Origin: Halanaerobiales bacterium
GTDB lineage: Bacteria; Bacillota; Halanaerobiia; Halanaerobiales; DTU029
Assembly (NCBI GenBank): GCA_022360715.1
Contig: JAKSCG010000044.1
Coordinates: 1-64,000, forward strand
Direction: 5' to 3'
Length of the DNA: 64,000 bases
Both the position numbers and the translations under genes were made by a program. Below, piece after piece: positions 17,788 to 25,724 of the stretch (position 1 is its first letter; each line of letters starts with the position of its first letter). Under the pieces are notes generated by a model, which did no database searches, was not told the origin of the DNA, and was given only the letters and a program-made list of their open reading frames with translations.

Positions 17788-17869
17788 GTTCATGTCAGCT
17801 TTTTTGTCTGATAATTTTACCTTTGCTGCATATAGTTAAATGTAGGCAAAAATAAAGGAGATGATCTTA

Positions 17870-18955
17870 ATGGCCAAAGGAAAAATCAAGAACTATTTTC
17901 CGGGTGGAAATACTCCGGCCGGCTTTTATTCCTTCTATCAGTATTTACCTTATAAAACCGACCAGGTCTTTATTATAAAAGGGGGACCGGGCACCGGCAA
18001 ATCGACCTTGATGAAAAAAATCGGTTACCTGATGCAGGAAAAAGGTTATGACCTTGAATTCCACTGGTGTTCCTCTGATAATGATTCCCTGGATGGAGTA
18101 GTAATCCCCCGCCTGGGAACAGCCATCTTTGACGGTACCGCCCCCCATTTGATCGACCCGCTCCATCCGGGAGCGGTAGATACTATTATCAACCTGGGTG
18201 ATTACTGGGATAGCAACTATCTGCGCGAACATCGCCAGGAGATAATCTGTTTAAACAAAAGGATCGCCCACCGATTTAACCAGGCTTACAGCTTTTTAAA
18301 AGCAGCCAAACAACTCTACAATCAACGGAAAAACTATTATTCAGTCGGATTACAGATTACTAAAGTAAATAATAAGAGCAGGGAGCTAACTGAGAGCCTG
18401 CTGGCCGATAACCCTGCTCCCCAACCACTTTCTTCCTGTCGCCACCTCTTCGGTAGTGCCATCACACCGGAAGGAGCAGTCAACTATTATGATAACCTGA
18501 CTGCAGATATGAACCGACGCTATATCTTGCAGGGAGAACCAGGCTGTGGGAAGTCGACTTTAATCAAAAGAGTAGCCGATCATCTTTCGGAAAAAGGCTT
18601 TGAAATTATTTACCTGCACCGCCCTCTTGAAGTAGAAAAGCTCGATGCAATTATTATTCCTGATCTAAAAACGGCAATCGTTGTTGATACCCCTCCTCAT
18701 CAATTATTGACGACAAAAGATGGCGATGTAATTATTGATATGTTGAAATGTGTCAACATTGAATCAATTGTTCCAAATACCACCGAAATAAACGAGGTAA
18801 AGAATATATATCAGCAATTAATCAATAAAGTATACTATTATCTGATGGAAGCCAAGACAACCCATGACATACTGGAGGAATTCTATATAAACGCCATGGA
18901 TTTCCTGGCGGTGGAGGATAAGCAGCAAGAAATAATCACCAAACTAACTTCTTAA
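17870..18955 (+). CDS. double P-loop ATPase of unknown function (PRK06851-like)
   Basis: 361 residues from ATG 17870; an ATG nine bases earlier overlaps the AAAGGAG site. Two Walker A loops lie in one chain, GGPGTGKSTLMKK (about residue 40) and GEPGCGKSTLIKR (about 220). Each is followed by a segment of the type 'HWCSSDNDSLDGVVIPRLGTA' or 'YLHRPLEVEKLDAIIIPDLKTA' and then a 'DxxPPH/DGTAPH' block. The protein is therefore an internal duplication of about 180 residues. It resembles an uncharacterised ATPase family of spore-forming Firmicutes. A CATATAGT element 16 bases after ATA upstream could be a sigma-E-like promoter, but this is weak. Confidence 0.85.
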   Translation: MAKGKIKNYFPGGNTPAGFYSFYQYLPYKTDQVFIIKGGPGTGKSTLMKKIGYLMQEKGYDLEFHWCSSDNDSLDGVVIPRLGTAIFDGTAPHLIDPLHPGAVDTIINLGDYWDSNYLREHRQEIICLNKRIAHRFNQAYSFLKAAKQLYNQRKNYYSVGLQITKVNNKSRELTESLLADNPAPQPLSSCRHLFGSAITPEGAVNYYDNLTADMNRRYILQGEPGCGKSTLIKRVADHLSEKGFEIIYLHRPLEVEKLDAIIIPDLKTAIVVDTPPHQLLTTKDGDVIIDMLKCVNIESIVPNTTEINEVKNIYQQLINKVYYYLMEAKTTHDILEEFYINAMDFLAVEDKQQEIITKLTS

Positions 18956-19187
18956 GATTATATGATAAATTAAGAAAGCAATTATCGCTTATATTGTCCG
19001 GTGCGCCCAAACCAAACGACAGACCGGCTCCTGTTTCTGTATTAAGCTCTGTCTAAAACCTTTTTTGGAACTCTTTTGCTACACGCCAATTAAGTTTGTT
19101 CAGGAGCCGGTGTTACCTCCTTTTTGATTATTTTTTTTACATATTCAATATTATGTACCTGCTATAATTTCCTATATAATTAAAAAT
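18956..19187. other. non-coding region with an 11-bp inverted repeat
   Basis: No credible gene is seen here. ACCGGCTCCTG (19023-19033) and CAGGAGCCGGT (19101-19111) are perfect inverted copies 67 bases apart, and T-rich tracts follow on the plus strand. The arrangement could be the closing stem of a small structured RNA. No 6S, SRP, tmRNA or riboswitch consensus was recognised. Confidence 0.4.
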
Positions 19188-19222
19188 AAGCACTATGAAT
19201 TTTAACCCTATTCATAGTGCTT
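19188..19222 (-). terminator. intrinsic terminator after the nucleotidyltransferase gene (usable both ways)
   Basis: Perfect 13-bp stem AAGCACTATGAAT/ATTCATAGTGCTT with a 9-base loop, and short T-tracts on both strands. It lies 46 bases beyond the stop at 19268. Confidence 0.8.
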
Positions 19223-19267
19223 TTCTATTCTATATAAAAAATTAGGTAAATTTTCTTGCAGCCAAAC

Positions 19268-20026
19268 TTAAAGGATATATTTTTCTCTCATTAGTTCCAG
19301 ATCACTAGGTTTATCAACATCAAAACCAATCTCCGGATGTTGGGTAATCATACACTGGCCCCGGTAGCCGGTGATCTTGGTTACTCTTTTTTCAATCTCG
19401 CTGATCGATAAATGACGGATCACGAATTTAAAAATAAACTTGACACCCAACAATCGACTTAGTTTCCAGGGATTTTTTCGCCAGCGAATAGCTTTTTCCA
19501 GAATCTCCATCGCCCCGCTAATAATAAAGGGATTAATCAAGACCATATTCCCTCCGGTAAAAGTACCTTCTTGCAAATGAAAATAAGTCCGTTTAACCGA
19601 AGGATATTTGGCTAGATTTTTCTCCTTGGGGATAATTGGATAATAGATATCAGCTTCATCATCCTGAATACAGGTAATAATAAAATCATCGATTATCCCA
19701 TCGGTAATTAAAGGTATATCAGAAGTTATCAACAAAATATATTTATTTTGGTCAACTGCTTTTACTCCATTAATAATATTGTTAATCAAGGTCTCTTCTG
19801 AATCAATTATTTGATCGACTTCTTCATTCAGGTTTTCTTTTAGTTCATTGCGCGGTCCGACCAGAATGACTTTATCGGTATAACGAGCTTTTTTAACTGC
19901 TTTGATCACATACTCGACCATTGGTATATCGGCAATTTTTATCAATGCCTCATGTTCGGTTAAAGAAACTTCTTTTAAAGGACCTTTATTACGAGCTCCT
20001 GCAAGGATCACTACATCAACAGTCAT
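19268..20026 (-). CDS. MobA-like NTP transferase family protein
   Basis: 252 residues with a nucleotidyltransferase GT-A fold. It has VVILAGARNKGPLKE at the N terminus (nucleotide loop, less glycine-rich than MobA), IPMVEYVIKAVKKA, and LLITSDIPLIT (the metal-binding Asp at about residue 103). It is the second gene after ispE, 48 bases on, and is probably co-transcribed. Activated-sugar or cofactor synthesis is likely from the fold; the substrate cannot be told. Confidence 0.78.
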   Translation of the reverse strand: MTVDVVILAGARNKGPLKEVSLTEHEALIKIADIPMVEYVIKAVKKARYTDKVILVGPRNELKENLNEEVDQIIDSEETLINNIINGVKAVDQNKYILLITSDIPLITDGIIDDFIITCIQDDEADIYYPIIPKEKNLAKYPSVKRTYFHLQEGTFTGGNMVLINPFIISGAMEILEKAIRWRKNPWKLSRLLGVKFIFKFVIRHLSISEIEKRVTKITGYRGQCMITQHPEIGFDVDKPSDLELMREKYIL

Positions 20027-20073
20027 GAATTAAACCCTCCCTTACCTATTAATTATAAATTATCAATTCTACA

Positions 20074-20943
20074 TTACTCCCTAAAATCCTGCTTATAGGT
20101 ATAGACAGGAAAAACAGAATCAGTTGAGCGTGGCCACTTTTGACAGGCCTGCTCCGCCTGTTCACGGTCCGGCATAACCCCGAACACTGTGGGACCACTC
20201 CCCGACATCATGGTAAAGATAGCACCCATCTCCTTGAGCATTTCCTTTATCTCCGTTATATCACCAATTAATCCGGCCGTAACTGGTTCAAGAACATTAT
20301 TCCAGCCTTCATTCCAATATATATTCTGACCATTTTTAATTATCCCTTTTAAATCTTCCATCGGAATAGTCAGTTCCGGCTTAATTAAATCATATTGCTG
20401 GTAAACTACGGCAGTAAGCACCTCTTTCGGCGGAGTAACCAGTACCAACCAGGTTTTTTTTAAGTCGGGCAGTTGAACCAATTGATCCCCGCGACCGTAG
20501 GCAAAGGCTGTCCCGCCTTTCAGACAAAAAGGGACATCAGAGCCAATAGCTCTTGCTAATTCAAGCAACTGGGGGTAATCAAGTCCAAGTCCAAATAAAA
20601 GATTAATACCCTTTATAACAGCCGCTGAATCAGTACTCCCTCCGGCTAATCCGGCGGCAACCGGTATTTTTTTATCAATATGTATTTCAATACTGCCATT
20701 CCGGTAATATTGATTAAAAATCAACTCAGCAGCACGATAGGCCAGATTATGATTATCCTCAGGTAAACCGGGTACTGAGTTGGTCAGTTTAATGCCGCGA
20801 TTAGTTTTTTTTAAATAAATATGATCACAAAGACTGACTGACTGCATGATCGTCTCCAACTGGTGATATCCGTCAGCTTGTAGTCCTTTTATATCTAAAG
20901 CCAGGTTGATCTTAGCCGGAGCCCGTACTGCTATTTGATCCAT
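20074..20943 (-). CDS. ispE: 4-diphosphocytidyl-2-C-methyl-D-erythritol kinase IspE
   Basis: GHMP kinase of the MEP isoprenoid pathway, phosphorylating CDP-methylerythritol. 289 residues, full length. APAKINLALDIKG at the N terminus, the GHMP ATP loop PVAAGLAGGSTDSAA (about 91-105), IGSDVPFCLKGGTAFAYGRG and the C-terminal MSGSGPTVFG are all present. Good GGAGGG site before ATG 20943. Confidence 0.96.
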   Translation of the reverse strand: MDQIAVRAPAKINLALDIKGLQADGYHQLETIMQSVSLCDHIYLKKTNRGIKLTNSVPGLPEDNHNLAYRAAELIFNQYYRNGSIEIHIDKKIPVAAGLAGGSTDSAAVIKGINLLFGLGLDYPQLLELARAIGSDVPFCLKGGTAFAYGRGDQLVQLPDLKKTWLVLVTPPKEVLTAVVYQQYDLIKPELTIPMEDLKGIIKNGQNIYWNEGWNNVLEPVTAGLIGDITEIKEMLKEMGAIFTMMSGSGPTVFGVMPDREQAEQACQKWPRSTDSVFPVYTYKQDFRE

Positions 20944-20969
20944 TATCGGTTACTCCCTCCTTAAATTAT

Positions 20970-20998
20970 ATTATACCATTAGTTAAGGAAAAAGTTAA
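20970..20998 (-). promoter_or_regulatory. putative promoter of ispE
   Basis: Minus strand TTAACT (20993-20998), 17 bases, TATAAT (20970-20975). Confidence 0.7.
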
Positions 20999-21023
20999 TC
21001 GATAACTATAACTAAATTATTAA

Positions 21024-23669
21024 CTAATTATTTTTTTTTGAAACTGCTTCCAGGATTGGTTCTTTACTCTCAAATTCAGTGAGCCCCTGCCGAATTATCC
21101 GGGCCAGATCTTGCGGGTCTTTTTCATAAAAGCAAACAATTACATCACCCCGCCGGGCCTGTTCAAGTGCTTGCCGGAGGGCTTCTTTCTCATTTGCTAT
21201 AAAAGGGCTATTTCCCCGGAAACAAGCCTGGTTTAAACCTTCTCTAATCAGTGAAGCTACTTCACCAGGGGCTCGTCCTCGCCGGGCCTGATCCTCTTTA
21301 ATATATACTTGGTCCAGATATTTGCCGGCAATCGTACCGGCTTTAATCACCCAGCTATCTGGCCGATCGCCGGGAACTCCTATAATGCCAACCATCCTTT
21401 CCCCACCTAGTCTCTGCATAAATTTGAATACTTCCTCAAAGCCGGCCGGGTTATGACCGTAATCAAGAATTACTGTTAGACCGAGGGTTTGATAACAATT
21501 TAATCTACCCAGGTTATCATGCCGATGCTGACCAAATCGAACCAACCCTTTTTTGATATATTCCCTCTCCAAACCAAGGGCCAGCAGGACGGCTGTAGCA
21601 GCAAGTACATTTTGCAGGTTATGGGTAGCCAGGCCGCTAAAGGTAAGCGGGATCTTATTTATTTCCATTATTACCTCTCTATCTTCACCGGTACGAAAAA
21701 CGAGTAATCCATTTTCATTATAAATCGCTTTTCCGCCTTTTTCACAGTGTCTCCTGATTACCAGGTTATTAGAGCGGGAAGAAAAAAAGATAATCGGAGC
21801 GGAGCTTTTCCCGGCCAGCTTTACGACCAGCGGATCATCAGCATTAAGGATACTGTAGCCATTTTTTTTGACTGTTTCAATCACCAGGGATTTTACACTG
21901 GCCAGGTCAGCCAGGGAGTTGATATCGTCAACACCCAGGTGATCCTCGGTTATATTGGTTATTACTCCGATATCACTCTCAACATAACCCAGACCTTCCC
22001 TTAATATACCACCCCGGGCGGTCTCCAACACCCCGATCTCAATGGAGGGATCCATCAGTAGGGTCCTGGCACTACGAGGTCCAGTATTATCCCCCCTCAT
22101 AATACAGCGGTTATTAATAAAAATACCATCACTGGTCGTCATGCCAACCTGCTTATATTTATATTGCAGAATATTCCCCAATAAACGGGTGGTAGTAGTC
22201 TTTCCGTTAGTTCCGGTAATAGCGATAATCGGAATCCGGCCGTTACCTTCCGGAAAAAGGTATTTTAATATATCCAGTGCCACGTTTTTACCTCTGCCTT
22301 CAGTTGGGTAAAGGTGCATTCGAATCCCGGGGGCTGCATTCACTTCTATTATCGCCCCTTTTCCTTCAGTAATAGGTATCCGAATATCAGGGGTGATTAC
22401 ATCAACACCTGCAATATCCAGACCTAACATCCGGACTGCTCTGATCGCCAGTTCCACATTGGCCGGGTGCACTTGATCGCTGACATCTCTTGCCGTCCCG
22501 CCGGTGCTTAAATTACCGTTTCTTCTCAGGACAACTATTTGGCCCTGCTCCGGGATAGCGTCAAGAGCAAAACCCTGTTGATAAAGATAATTAACAACCG
22601 TCGGATCAATCTTGATCCTGGTCAAGGGTTTTTCATGCCCTTTCCCTCTAAACGGATTTTGATTCTCTTGATTAATCAACTCCCGAATAGTACTGTTCCC
22701 GTCTCCTATCACTTGGGGGGGGTTGCGCTCAGCCACTGCCACTACTCTGTCGCCCACCACTAAAAGGCGATAATCCTTGCCTTGAATATACTCTTCAACA
22801 ATCACCCTTCTGCTAAATCTAGCTGCCCGGTAAAAGGCCTTTTTCAGATCATACCAATTAAAAACACCAACACTAACCCCCTTCCCGTGGTTAAGGCTAC
22901 AGGGTTTCACTACCAGCGGTATTTCCAGATCGAAGATCACATTCTTTAATTCGGCCAAAGACTCAATTAAAACACCGACCGGGATAGGTATACCTGATTC
23001 CTGAAGCAAGTGTTTTGTCTGCATTTTATCACCGGCGATGTCTACCCCAATACATGAGGTAGTGGAAGCAATAGTGGCTTCTATTCTCTTTTGATATACT
23101 CCGTAACCCAGCTGATAAAGGCTGTTGCGGGAATCCAGGGTCAGATATGGGATGCCACACTGGTCGGCCTCACGCAGAATAGCTTCCGTGCTGGGTCCAA
23201 TCCCATATAACCTGTTGATTTCTTCCCCTTCCTCAATGATCCCCTTTCGCTCAATCGTTTTACCGGCGACAAGAGCAGTTATGATCTCAATTGCTTTTTT
23301 GAGCGAAAAAAGGGCTACCTCTTTTACTTTATATTCCAGGATAACTTTATAAACAGAATCCTCTACCCAGCTCGTTTTACCAAAGTAGACCTGATGACCT
23401 AAACAGACCTGTAGCTGTAAGGCCAGGTGCTCGGTAACATGCCCCAGATATGTGCCTTCCTTTAGCCGCTCAACCAAACCGCCTCGCTTACCTGTCGAAC
23501 AAGTATGTTCGAACAATCCCGGAAAACAGGAAAGGAGTTGCTGATTAAAACCTGGTATCTCGTTACTCTCCAACTGGTCAAACTCTTCCAGGTCTATTTT
23601 TGCTTCAATCACCGGGGAATAAGCATAAATATTAGGTCCGGTCAATACTTTTATTTTTACTAACTCCAT
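21024..23669 (-). CDS. cphA: cyanophycin synthetase CphA
   Basis: Makes multi-L-arginyl-poly-L-aspartate (cyanophycin), an insoluble nitrogen and carbon reserve, from Asp, Arg and ATP. 881 residues, the normal length, in three parts. The N-terminal domain spans about 1-160. The ATP-grasp domain spans about 205-470 (VVKPCSLNHGKGVSVGV near 253, EVNAAPGIRMHLYPTEG near 440). The Mur-ligase-like domain spans about 485-870 (ITGTNGKTTTTRLLG near 488, LETARGGILREGLGY, LDYGHNPAGFEEV). The second gene after cphB, 37 bases on. Confidence 0.97.
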   Translation of the reverse strand: MELVKIKVLTGPNIYAYSPVIEAKIDLEEFDQLESNEIPGFNQQLLSCFPGLFEHTCSTGKRGGLVERLKEGTYLGHVTEHLALQLQVCLGHQVYFGKTSWVEDSVYKVILEYKVKEVALFSLKKAIEIITALVAGKTIERKGIIEEGEEINRLYGIGPSTEAILREADQCGIPYLTLDSRNSLYQLGYGVYQKRIEATIASTTSCIGVDIAGDKMQTKHLLQESGIPIPVGVLIESLAELKNVIFDLEIPLVVKPCSLNHGKGVSVGVFNWYDLKKAFYRAARFSRRVIVEEYIQGKDYRLLVVGDRVVAVAERNPPQVIGDGNSTIRELINQENQNPFRGKGHEKPLTRIKIDPTVVNYLYQQGFALDAIPEQGQIVVLRRNGNLSTGGTARDVSDQVHPANVELAIRAVRMLGLDIAGVDVITPDIRIPITEGKGAIIEVNAAPGIRMHLYPTEGRGKNVALDILKYLFPEGNGRIPIIAITGTNGKTTTTRLLGNILQYKYKQVGMTTSDGIFINNRCIMRGDNTGPRSARTLLMDPSIEIGVLETARGGILREGLGYVESDIGVITNITEDHLGVDDINSLADLASVKSLVIETVKKNGYSILNADDPLVVKLAGKSSAPIIFFSSRSNNLVIRRHCEKGGKAIYNENGLLVFRTGEDREVIMEINKIPLTFSGLATHNLQNVLAATAVLLALGLEREYIKKGLVRFGQHRHDNLGRLNCYQTLGLTVILDYGHNPAGFEEVFKFMQRLGGERMVGIIGVPGDRPDSWVIKAGTIAGKYLDQVYIKEDQARRGRAPGEVASLIREGLNQACFRGNSPFIANEKEALRQALEQARRGDVIVCFYEKDPQDLARIIRQGLTEFESKEPILEAVSKKNN

Positions 23670-23706
23670 TAAGATCCAACCTCCTCAAATATTAAAAACC
23701 TTAAGC

Positions 23707-24516
23707 TTACTCTGAACATCTTACCTTCCTATTCCGCAGATCAAAGCTGTAACCGGCCGGTAGAACATGTACCTTTACATTTAATAAGGCCAGTGGTTCC
23801 CTCTTGCCCAATCCATAGATATTAGAATGACTAACTTCCTGTCCATCAATAATTGTCACCGTGCGACTCCCTCTGACGATAAAACAGGCTTGATCATTAA
23901 TTTCCACAGCCGTATCCTCATCAATACCTACCCCGATGATATAGGGATTATAGGCTACAACACTTAACAAGCGCCCCAACCTACCCCGTTGGGCAAAATG
24001 CTGGTCAACCACTACTTCTTCCAACAGTCCCAATCCCGGAGCCAGTTGAACACTCTCCGCCTGTGGGGTTTGATCATCCTCCCCGCCGATAATCATAATA
24101 TTACTGACTACTGAAGCCCCGGCACTGGTGCCGGCAATGAGCGCCCCATTTTGATAAGCCTGTTTTAAAGCCCGGTTAACAGCTGACCCGCCTAACAGAC
24201 TGGTAAGCCTGAGTTGATCTCCGCCGGTAAAAAAGATACCCCCGGCTTTTGCCAGCAAAGAAGCATTGTTATCTGCTGCTGCTTCATTGCGATTATTAAT
24301 ATGTAAAAGCTTAATATCTTTTAAACCTAATTGGCCAAAAACACTTTGATACTCTTTCCCTACCGCTCCGGGAGCAGAAGTCGCCGTTGTTAAAATTACC
24401 AGATATGATTCCCTCTGTTTCAACAATTCAACCAGGCGTCGCAGGATCACCCGGTCACCCTCTTTGCGCTCAGCCCCTCCGATTAATAGTAAATAACCCT
24501 TGACTTTTTCCCCCAA
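23707..24516 (-). CDS. cphB: cyanophycinase CphB
   Basis: Serine-type exopeptidase of the S51 family that releases beta-Asp-Arg dipeptides from cyanophycin. 269 residues. LLIGGAERKEG at the start, FFTGGDQLRL (about 96-105), nucleophile Ser about 131 in AGTSAGAS, and DQHFAQRGRLGRLL carrying the His region. TTG start at 24516 behind GAGGGGG with seven-base spacing. It precedes cphA, so synthesis and breakdown enzymes come from one transcript. Confidence 0.95.
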   Translation of the reverse strand: MGEKVKGYLLLIGGAERKEGDRVILRRLVELLKQRESYLVILTTATSAPGAVGKEYQSVFGQLGLKDIKLLHINNRNEAAADNNASLLAKAGGIFFTGGDQLRLTSLLGGSAVNRALKQAYQNGALIAGTSAGASVVSNIMIIGGEDDQTPQAESVQLAPGLGLLEEVVVDQHFAQRGRLGRLLSVVAYNPYIIGVGIDEDTAVEINDQACFIVRGSRTVTIIDGQEVSHSNIYGLGKREPLALLNVKVHVLPAGYSFDLRNRKVRCSE

Positions 24517-24572
24517 TAAAATACCCCCTCTAAAGCTAAGACTCCACTATAATATTATTCACCGAAATCAGG

Positions 24573-24607
24573 AAAAAAAAACAGGAAACCCGACTTAAGG
24601 GTTTCCC
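24573..24607 (-). terminator. terminator-like hairpin in front of cphB
   Basis: Minus strand GGAAACCC/GGGTTTCC stem, 7-base loop, then TGTTTTTTTTT. No minus-strand gene lies upstream, so either it is a leader attenuator for cphBA or it blocks antisense transcription from the plus-strand side. On the plus strand it lacks a T-tract. Confidence 0.65.
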
Positions 24608-24741
24608 GTCAAAATATATTTGATTTAATTTTTAAAATTAGATAGCAAGAAATAATAAGTAAGAAAACTCAGAAAATAAAAACTTTAGCAAAATTTGAAT
24701 GAAAAAAAGGATACGGAGAATAAATGTCGAATAATTTAAAA

Positions 24742-24774
24742 TATAATGTGTCTATTGTCTGCAGACACCAGACA
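24742..24774 (+). promoter_or_regulatory. promoter -10 box with 26-bp palindromic operator
   Basis: TATAAT at 24742-24747 is followed at 24749-24774 by a palindrome centred on TGTCTGCAGACA (24756-24767, perfect), with outer TGTCT/AGACA arms; 11 of 13 positions pair. It covers the expected transcription start, so binding would block the gene just downstream. The likely ligand is the GntR protein encoded next. No convincing -35 box is seen. Confidence 0.75.
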
Positions 24775-24798
24775 AATATACAGGAGGTATGGGTGGGA

Positions 24799-25704
24799 AT
24801 GAAAACTACGTCGGGGAAGACTGATGTCAATTCAATTAAGGATATTATTCAACAGATGATTACACACCAGGGACAGAAAACGGGGACAAAATTACCAAGT
24901 GTCCGGGAATTATCTGCAAAACTCGGAGTGAACAGAAATACGGTTTATAGTGCTTATAAAAAACTAGAAGCTAGTGGAATAATTTCAATTCGCCGGGGAA
25001 GCGGTGTTTATATTACTAACGTGGAGACTAAGGTAGCCGACCCTAAACAATTAAAGGCTGAGCTGAGTAAATATCTTACTGCCGCAAGGTTATCTGGCCT
25101 GGAAAAAGAAGATGCACAGGTTATGATTTTAAACATTCTGCATGAAGTATACCAGGCTCAATACCAAAAGATATTGTTTGTCGAGTGTAATATGTACGAC
25201 TCGGAGACAATCCGGAGGGAATTAATGATTTCACTGCCGATAGAGGTAGTACCGGTTACATTAACTGATGTTTTTGAAAGGCCTGAGATGCTTGCCGCAT
25301 ACCAAATTGTTTGCACTACTTATTACCATATTAAAGAGCTAGAACGGTTGGATTTTAAGGGCAAACTGATTGCTCTACATCATTCCCCCAGTCCCAAATC
25401 CGTCCACCTAATTGCCACAATACCCAGAGAGAATAAACTTGGTATTATTGCAAGCAATGCACGTACATTGTCTCTGATCAAGGGTTTTGTTATGATGTTT
25501 AATCACACTCAGATAAACGAATGTCTATCAGAAGATCAGGAAGCATTGCAGCATACTATTGACGGCAGTGATATCATCATAACCCATTATAACGCCGTTT
25601 CAGCGATCAAAAAAATCAAAGATAAACTTTCCTTAATTATGGTTCAATTCCATATTGAGCCCGATTCAATTAAATATCTGCAGGAAGCATTAATGCCTTT
25701 ATAA
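24799..25704 (+). CDS. GntR-family transcriptional regulator of the ECF/amidohydrolase locus
   Basis: 301 residues from ATG 24799; a GTG at 24793 is also possible (AGGAGG at 24782-24787 serves both). The open frame reaches upstream to 24724, but that stretch is the promoter and operator. The GntR winged helix is at about 10-78 (KLPSVRELSAKLGVNRNTVYSAYKKLEASG, then IRRGSGVYI). A roughly 220-residue C-terminal domain of no recognised type follows; it lacks the PLP aminotransferase fold of MocR proteins. First gene of a plus-strand series, likely autoregulated. Confidence 0.86.
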   Translation: MKTTSGKTDVNSIKDIIQQMITHQGQKTGTKLPSVRELSAKLGVNRNTVYSAYKKLEASGIISIRRGSGVYITNVETKVADPKQLKAELSKYLTAARLSGLEKEDAQVMILNILHEVYQAQYQKILFVECNMYDSETIRRELMISLPIEVVPVTLTDVFERPEMLAAYQIVCTTYYHIKELERLDFKGKLIALHHSPSPKSVHLIATIPRENKLGIIASNARTLSLIKGFVMMFNHTQINECLSEDQEALQHTIDGSDIIITHYNAVSAIKKIKDKLSLIMVQFHIEPDSIKYLQEALMPL

Positions 25705-25724
25705 TTGAACAGGAGGGTACACGA

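Noticed and set aside
18960-19140. 6S RNA, SRP RNA or tmRNA
   Set aside because: The inverted repeat invited this, but none of the conserved blocks of these RNAs could be matched by eye.
24724-24792. N-terminal extension of the GntR regulator
   Set aside because: Contains the -10 box, the palindromic operator and the ribosome site, so it is leader DNA.
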